DNA from: Micromonospora craniellae
Lineage (GTDB): Bacteria > Actinomycetota > Actinomycetes > Mycobacteriales > Micromonosporaceae
NCBI RefSeq assembly: GCF_014764405.1
Contig: NZ_CP061725.1
Coordinates: forward strand, 5,518,001 to 5,582,000
DNA length: 64,000 bases
Direction of reading: 5' to 3'
How positions within the stretch are numbered: the stretch's first letter is position 1; each line of letters starts with the position of its first letter. Below, one piece after another: positions 59,760 through 64,000 of the stretch. A model generated the notes under the pieces. The model saw only the letters and a list, made by a program, of their open reading frames with translations, made no database searches and was not told the origin of the DNA. The translations under genes and the position numbers were made by a program.

Positions 59760-60872
59760 TCAAGCCCGTCGTCGCGTGGCAGCGCGACGGCGGGCTGCTT
59801 CGTTGCCCGGAGCCGGCTGGTCGCCGCCGGCCCCCGTGTCACTCTCGTCGGCCGTGCGCGGCGGAGCGCTGGAACCCCGGACCTCCAACGCGCACGGCAA
59901 CAGTTGCTGCTGGATCTCGCCCCGCCCGCCGTCGAGATGGCGCAGCAGCGTCTCGATGGCGATCCGGCCCACCGCCGAGCCGGGCGAACTCATCGCGGTC
60001 AGCGCGGGCGTGGCCAGTTCGGCGACCTGAGGTGAGGTGACCATCGAGACGACCGAGACGTCGTCGGGGACCGAGCGGCCCCGGTTGGCCAGCTCGCCGA
60101 GCAGGCCGAACACGGCGTTCTCGTTCATGGCCAGGATCGCGGTCAGATCGGGTGCCTGCCGAAGGGCGGTGTCCAGCGCGGCCCGACCCCCGGCGGCGCT
60201 GTCCTCGGCGGGGATCATCAGCGGTTCCAGGCCGTGTCCGGTCATCGCGGTGGTGAACGCGTCCCGGGTACGCAGCGCCGGGCCGTAGCCCTCGGCGAGG
60301 GTGTCGGCGGAGTGGTTGACGTACACGATCCGGCGGTGACCCAGATTGACCAGGTGACCGACGGCCTCCTGGACGGTCTGCTCGAAGTCGATGTCCACGT
60401 AGGACAGGCCGGTGGTGTCGGCGGTGCGACCGATCAACACCAGCGGTACGCCGACCTCCCGCAGCACGTCCACCCGGAGGTCGTGCAGCTGCACCTCCAT
60501 CAGCAGCGCGCCGTCGAGCATCCGCTGGCTGGCCAACCGGCGCAGCTCGTCGAGGTCGCCGACGCCGATGGGGGATAGCACCAGGTGGTAGCCGGCCGCG
60601 CCGGCCGCGGCCGCCGCGCCGGTGACGAAGGCGGTCTCGGTGGCGCCGAGACCGCGCTCGTCCATCGGCAGCAGCAGCCCGAGAATCCGGCTGCGTCGGC
60701 TGGCCAGCCCACGCGCCATGGCGTTGGGCTGGTAGTCCAGCTCGGCCATCGCGGCGAGGACCTTGTCCCGGGTGGCCTGCGAGATCGGGCGGGTGCCGGT
60801 CAGCACGTACGACACGGTGCTGACCGAGACCCGGGCGAGGCGTGCCACGTCCTGCATGGTGGCCACGGGCAC
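59760..60872 (-). CDS. LacI-family transcriptional regulator
   Basis: About 370 aa. An N-terminal LacI HTH (ATMQDVARLARVSVSTVSYVLTGTRPISQATRDKVLAAMAELDYQPNAMARGLASRR) and the periplasmic-binding-fold effector domain (about 65-335: ILGLLLPMDERGLGATE, LVLIGRTADTTGLSYVDIDFEQ). The C-terminal tail is Arg/Ala-rich. The start is uncertain: GTG 60872 gives the longest form, while GTG 60866 has better spacing from GAGGGAGG. It is the first gene of the xyloside operon and a palindrome upstream is its probable operator. Confidence 0.92.
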   Translation of the reverse strand: MPVATMQDVARLARVSVSTVSYVLTGTRPISQATRDKVLAAMAELDYQPNAMARGLASRRSRILGLLLPMDERGLGATETAFVTGAAAAAGAAGYHLVLSPIGVGDLDELRRLASQRMLDGALLMEVQLHDLRVDVLREVGVPLVLIGRTADTTGLSYVDIDFEQTVQEAVGHLVNLGHRRIVYVNHSADTLAEGYGPALRTRDAFTTAMTGHGLEPLMIPAEDSAAGGRAALDTALRQAPDLTAILAMNENAVFGLLGELANRGRSVPDDVSVVSMVTSPQVAELATPALTAMSSPGSAVGRIAIETLLRHLDGGRGEIQQQLLPCALEVRGSSAPPRTADESDTGAGGDQPAPGNEAARRRAATRRRA

Positions 60873-60887
60873 CTCCCTCGCAAGCTC

Positions 60888-60903
60888 GTCGAAACGCTTC
60901 GAC
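60888..60903. promoter_or_regulatory. LacI-type operator palindrome
   Basis: GTCGAAACGCTTCGAC: an even 16-bp palindrome with central CG and a single mismatched pair, of the LacI-family operator type. It lies 16-22 bp upstream of the LacI start codons, where it could block transcription and provide autoregulation of the whole operon. Confidence 0.75.
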
Positions 60904-61134
60904 TAAGCGGTTCGGCAGAAGGTAGGTCACGTGTTACAGCCACGTCAATAGCCAATGACGAACCGACGTCAAGACCCCTGGCGCTCGCCCCAGCACCCCA
61001 CCTACCCGTGGATCATGGAGTTATGGACACCCCAGATGCCCTGTGTCCGGGGCAGTTCGCCAGCCCGTACCCTCGTTGCCGAGATCGTCCCGCAGTGGCC
61101 CGGGAAGGCTGGGTGGGTCTCGTCTCGACGGCGG
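60904..61134. other. Intergenic region between the LacI gene and the YdjM-like gene
   Basis: It contains the presumed operon promoter (AT-richer around 60925-60965, with CACGTGTTACAGCCACGTCAA) and one arm of the GATCATGGAGT repeat at 61011-61026 with no complementary partner. A partial dyad ACACCCCAG/CTGTGT follows it. No ORF is supported. Confidence 0.4.
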
Positions 61135-61944
61135 TCAGATGTCGAGGTTGAATCTCTCCAGCACCGAGGGGGCTACCAGGCCGAGCGCGGCCAGCACCGA
61201 GACGACCATGAGCCCGGTACGCACGAAGACGGTCTCGACCCGCCCGCCGGCCCGCATCGCGATCTTGTCGGGCAGGCTGATCGGTGTCCACATCCGCCGT
61301 TTGATCGGAATCGGCCACAGGATCGGTACGCCGGCTCGGGTGATCATGTCGCCGAGGATGTGCACGAACGAACCCACGCCGACCGCCAGCCCGATCATCG
61401 GATACCCGCGATCACCGGGCAGGTTGGCGGCGACGAACACGGCGGCACCGGCCGAGACCAGCGTGACGATGAGCCACCCGGCGCGCTCGGCCCACTTGTC
61501 GAACAGGCCGCGTAGCGCCAGACCGATCATGAAGAACAGGATGCCGATGACCGCCCACTTGCCGTACCGGGCGCACAGCGTGGTGGTGCCCCAACCGACC
61601 AGCAGGGTGAACGGGATGGTGTGGGTCAGCGTCCGGTGGCCGTTGTTGCGCTTCGGATCCCGGCTGAGCTTGGTGGCGTAGTAGACACCCAGCGAGATCT
61701 TCTCTACCACCTCGGCGACGAACAGCGAGAATACGCCGAAGGTGCGGGCCACGGTCGCGCCGCCCCGGTTGCGGGTCACCTTGCCGGACAGGTCGATGTC
61801 CGGCAGCAGTGCGGCACCGGCGCAGACGGCGGTGCCGACGGCCAGCGCCAGCGGCGACTGTTCGTAGTCGTAGAATTGCTGGAGCGCCCAGGACCCGCTC
61901 AGCCATACCGCCGCGCCCGACAGCGCGTGCGACGGACCCATCAT
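61135..61944 (-). CDS. YdjM-like membrane-bound metal-dependent hydrolase family protein
   Basis: 269 aa from ATG 61944 behind GGGAGGG; tandem ATGs leave 61941 possible. Typical features: MMGPSHALSGAAVWLSG at the start with a conserved His, LLPDIDLSGK, NNGHRTLTHTIPF and VGSFVHILGDMITRAGVPILWPI, the His/Asp set proposed to bind metal, and five or six membrane segments. YdjM of E. coli is an SOS-induced protein of this family; the biochemical function of the family is not proven. Frames extending upstream to 62232 are not coding. Confidence 0.88.
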   Translation of the reverse strand: MMGPSHALSGAAVWLSGSWALQQFYDYEQSPLALAVGTAVCAGAALLPDIDLSGKVTRNRGGATVARTFGVFSLFVAEVVEKISLGVYYATKLSRDPKRNNGHRTLTHTIPFTLLVGWGTTTLCARYGKWAVIGILFFMIGLALRGLFDKWAERAGWLIVTLVSAGAAVFVAANLPGDRGYPMIGLAVGVGSFVHILGDMITRAGVPILWPIPIKRRMWTPISLPDKIAMRAGGRVETVFVRTGLMVVSVLAALGLVAPSVLERFNLDI

Positions 61945-62164
61945 CTCGGCTCGCCCTCCCCAGGGATCTTGAGCGCCCAAAACTACGTCACTGTAGTTCG
62001 CCGCGCAGCCGCAGGGGGGACCGTCGTTACCCTCCACAGGGGACACCGTCGTGGCGCTGCCCGGGGACCGGCCTGACCACCAGGGATTATGGCAGTCGGA
62101 GCCGGCTCGCCGGCCCACTGTGTCGGCCATAGGACGTGGCGAACCGCCGACCTGTCGCAGTCGG
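61945..62164. other. Gap with no supported gene
   Basis: Upstream of the YdjM-like gene. It contains TACGTCACTGTAG-type promoter-like sequence on the minus side near 61980-61998. Frames in this stretch lack normal codon bias. I see no hairpin or repeat that I can support. Confidence 0.35.
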
Positions 62165-62322
62165 GCGGTACGGTCATCGGGACGCCGCCTGGGCCGCATC
62201 GGGTGTCGAAGGTCGGCTGGGCGAGCCCCCACGACACCCCGTACGGGCTACGTGAGTTCGCCTTCGTCGACCCGGACGGCACGCTGCACCGGGTAGGGGC
62301 GCCCGTCCCCGCACCGGTTTGA
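62165..62322 (+). pseudogene. VOC-family protein, 5'-truncated remnant
   Basis: The stretch GGTVIGTPPGPHRVSKVGWASPHDTPYGLREFAFVDPDGTLHRVG ends at a TGA (62320-62322) and is the C-terminal half of a glyoxalase/VOC protein. The N-terminal half is absent; the upstream bases have no VOC sequence and the frame's first ATG (62089) lies in non-coding sequence. A second VOC remnant exists at 48634-48822, unrelated in position. Confidence 0.65.
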
Positions 62323-62392
62323 CCGGTCGTTGACCGGACCACCCCAACCATCGGTGTGCCCGCTGACGTTCTAGAGCGGTGAGGGGGTGGGC

Positions 62393-63118
62393 ATGGTCCA
62401 GTCGTTCCACGAGTTCGTGGTGCATCGTTCGCCGAGGTTGTCGCGTACGGCGTATCTGCTGACCGGGGATCATCAGCTCGCCGAGGATCTGTTGCAGGTG
62501 GCGTTGGCGCGGACGTATCGGCATTGGCGGCGGGTTGCCGATGGTGACCCGGAGGCGTACGTGCGGCGGGTGATGTATCACCAGCAGGTGTCCTGGTGGC
62601 GGCGTCGTCGGTTGGTGGCGCGGCCGCCGGAGCGGTCAGCTGGTGACGGCACCGAGGCCAGCGTTCTGCGTCTCGGTCTCGCTGCCGCGTTGCGGAAGCT
62701 GACTCCGCGTCAGCGGGTGGTGATCGTGTTGCGGTTCTACGAGGACCTGACGGAGGCGCGGGTCGCCGAGGTGTTGGGTTGCTCGGTGGGCACGGTCAAA
62801 CGCCACGGGCATGACGCGTTGCGGCGGCTGCGGGAGATCGCCCCCGACCTGGTCGACGACACGGCCGAGGAAGCGGACCTTCAACCGATCTTCGCTCGCT
62901 CGGTCGCGTTCACGCCGGCCGGCGACCGGCTCGCGTACCAGATCGGCAACACGGTCTGGGTGACCGCGCGGGACGGTACGCGGCTGTCGTCGTTCCCGCT
63001 GCCCTACGAATCCACGTTGGCCGGCAAGGGAGCGCGGACACCGGACGGTCGATGGCTGACCCTGGCCACCGTCGCGTGGACAGCACCGAATGGCACCTGC
63101 GCCGGGTGGATCCGGTGA
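62393..63118 (+). CDS. SigE-type ECF sigma factor fused to part of its neighbour
   Basis: 241 aa from ATG 62393 with GAGGGGG upstream. Residues 1-165 are a complete SigE-family ECF sigma factor: region 2 FVVHRSPRLSRTAYLLTGDHQLAEDLLQVALARTYRHWRRV and region 4 LTPRQRVVIVLRFYEDLTEARVAEVLGCSVGTVKRHGHDALRRLRE. Residues 166-241 (FARSVAFTPAGDRLAYQIGNTVWVT...PDGRWLTLATV) belong to the beta-propeller-like extracytoplasmic protein normally encoded by the next gene. The frame then ends at 63118 after a shift. The sigma domain may still work. Confidence 0.8.
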   Translation: MVQSFHEFVVHRSPRLSRTAYLLTGDHQLAEDLLQVALARTYRHWRRVADGDPEAYVRRVMYHQQVSWWRRRRLVARPPERSAGDGTEASVLRLGLAAALRKLTPRQRVVIVLRFYEDLTEARVAEVLGCSVGTVKRHGHDALRRLREIAPDLVDDTAEEADLQPIFARSVAFTPAGDRLAYQIGNTVWVTARDGTRLSSFPLPYESTLAGKGARTPDGRWLTLATVAWTAPNGTCAGWIR

Positions 63119-63585
63119 CCGGCCGCGACGCAGGACCGCTCGACGTGCCGGCCGTCTCCGACGTGACCACCATCCGCCTGCTCGGCTGGGGACCGGACGG
63201 GTCGGCATTGGTCGTGGCGTACCGGCCGGAGCCACTGGCACCGACCCGATTCGACCAGCCGTTGGAGATCGATCAGCGCACCGCGTACGGGAACGTGAGG
63301 GGTGTGCGGGTGCTCGCGTTGTCGCCGGGTGCTGCCGAGCCGCGTACGATGCTGACCGCTCCGGATCAGATCCTCGCGATCGACGTGGCCGACGGTGTGA
63401 TCGAGAGCGGTCGGGTGCGGGAGGCGAGTCCGTCCGGTGGGGTGGGCGGCCGGTTCTGGTGGTGGACGGGGCTGATCATCCTGGTCTGGGGCGGGATCGC
63501 CGCCTACCGGGGCCGGGTCGGGCTGGCGCTCTGGTTCGGCGACCGGAGGGTCCGGCGGGCCCGTGCCGCAGCGGGCGAAGACTGA
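62882..63585 (+). pseudogene. TolB/WD40-like membrane protein downstream of the sigma gene, 5'-deleted and frameshifted
   Basis: Its N-terminal part is lost by the fusion to the sigma gene. The rest begins at about 62882 in the sigma frame and moves to another frame near 63070-63075. There it continues VDSTEWHLRRVDPVTGRDAGPLDVPAVSDVTTIRLLGWGPDG and ends with a membrane span WWWTGLIILVWGGIAAYRG near the C-terminus, stop at 63585. Proteins of this type sit next to SigE-family sigma factors and probably act as sensors or anti-sigma-like partners. Confidence 0.65.
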
Positions 63586-64000
63586 TCAGCTCCACCAGCG
63601 TTTGCGGGGCGCCCGGACGGTCACGTCGCCCAAGATCGCGCGGCAGTGCACCTCGATGACCGGGGCGCCCGGGGTGACCGGCCCGGTGAGCTTGGACTTC
63701 CTCTCGCCGAGGATCGCGCTGCCGGTGAGCCGGACGTCCGTGCCCTCCGGTACGACGATCGTGACGTTGCCGAAGATCGCTTCTGCCTCGATCCGAGTCA
63801 CCCGACTGGAGAGCTGGGCCTGATGCAACTCGATCCGGCAGTCCCCGAAGACGGCCCGAGCCTCGATCGACTCCGGTGCCTGCCAGGCGCCCGCGCGCAC
63901 GTCGTTGCCGAAGACGGCCAGGAGCTTCTCCGTCACTGGGAGGGCGCCGGCGGTGCTGGCAGGTCGACCGTCCGGCAGGTCCGTGGTCAGCCGGGCCAGC
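63586..64000 (-). CDS. DUF1707 protein with LiaF-like C-terminal domain, partial
   Basis: The gene runs off the right edge; 138 residues are visible. The DUF1707 end (LARLTTDLPDG) is followed by a linker, then a beta-helix-like DUF2154/LiaF-type domain with repeats of the type AxFGDxxIxL (ARAVFGDCRIELHQAQL, AEAIFGNVTIVVPEG, GSAILGERKSKLTG, CRAILGDVTVRAP). This family is annotated as cell-wall-active-antibiotic response proteins. An internal GTG at 63936 is not the start because the frame remains open and conserved upstream. It converges on the preceding pseudogene. Confidence 0.8.
   Translation of the reverse strand, partial: LARLTTDLPDGRPASTAGALPVTEKLLAVFGNDVRAGAWQAPESIEARAVFGDCRIELHQAQLSSRVTRIEAEAIFGNVTIVVPEGTDVRLTGSAILGERKSKLTGPVTPGAPVIEVHCRAILGDVTVRAPRKRWWS

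Noticed and set aside
54274..59763. A single 1829-codon minus frame spanning the xyloside operon
   Set aside because: Only its last 743 codons are the GH31 gene. The rest runs in a shadow frame over the two permeases and binding protein, which have clear motifs in their own frames; high GC removes stops.
1..64000. tRNA, rRNA or CRISPR array
   Set aside because: No cloverleaf with a GGTTCGA-type T-arm, no rRNA signature and no regularly spaced direct repeats were found by eye; short tRNAs could be missed without a covariance search.

Overview
The DNA is very GC-rich with strongly C/G-biased third positions, GTG starts are common, and the gene content (fabI/inhA-like then hemH, a MurL/MurD2 pair, XRE-DUF397 remnants, DUF3097, DUF1707, PucR and IclR regulators, an Ngc-type chitobiose importer) points to an actinobacterium of the family Micromonosporaceae, most likely Micromonospora or a close relative. 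This placement is inferred from gene content; no rRNA is present. The piece is chromosomal, with one insertion sequence, no phage or plasmid backbone, and no tRNA or CRISPR array that I can see.

Layout. 1-10.4 kb is housekeeping: the end of fabI, ferrochelatase, a HAD phosphatase, a DUF3097 protein, a serine hydrolase, an NfeD-stomatin pair, a membrane protein and a class A penicillin-binding protein, punctuated by three copies of one palindromic repeat. 10.4-16.6 kb holds a ThDP-dependent oxidase-like enzyme and then a decaying stretch: a frameshifted methyltransferase, a frameshifted NitT/TauT-type permease and a substrate-binding protein with two stops and a deletion, with an intact IS5/IS427-like element lodged 13 bases upstream of that last gene. 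16.7-30.3 kb is a catabolic island. A leftward arm (RraA-like lyase, ACC-deaminase/D-cysteine-desulfhydrase-like PLP enzyme, creatininase-family amidohydrolase, RidA-like deaminase, IclR regulator) and a rightward arm (Gfo/Idh/MocA oxidoreductase, aldehyde dehydrogenase, complete Dpp/Opp-type ABC importer, SDR, SMP-30-like lactonase) diverge from a control region with nested inverted repeats. Its substrate is unknown and it is the best candidate here for an undescribed pathway.

30.3-36.5 kb contains a wrecked XRE regulator with its DUF397 partner, a SpoU rRNA methylase, a PucR regulator, and the divergent MurL/MurD2 pair that would make D-glutamate on the peptidoglycan precursor. 36.5-42.1 kb has an unknown protein, an aminotransferase-MmsA operon of beta-alanine/GABA type and an acyltransferase-3 membrane protein. 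42.3-48.1 kb is an amino-sugar locus: a kinase pseudogene, an RpiR regulator, a SIS-domain protein and the NgcEFG chitobiose/GlcNAc importer. 48.2-53.5 kb has an antitoxin with a destroyed toxin, a VOC pseudogene, a DNA polymerase I-like protein, two unknown small ORFs, metK with a long structured leader and unusual codon use, and a MobA-like protein lacking its usual lysine. 53.5-60.9 kb is an alpha-xyloside operon (LacI, binding protein, two permeases, YicI-type alpha-xylosidase) ending in a GH1::Fic gene fusion. 60.9-64 kb has a YdjM-like hydrolase, a VOC remnant, an ECF sigma factor fused to its neighbour and the C-terminal part of a DUF1707 protein.

A recurring theme is gene decay: about ten genes are broken, most by internal deletion that leaves clean N- and C-terminal pieces, two of them producing chimeric reading frames. 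Either this lineage undergoes frequent deletion or part of this reflects sequencing and assembly error, especially the single-base frameshifts in G/C runs.
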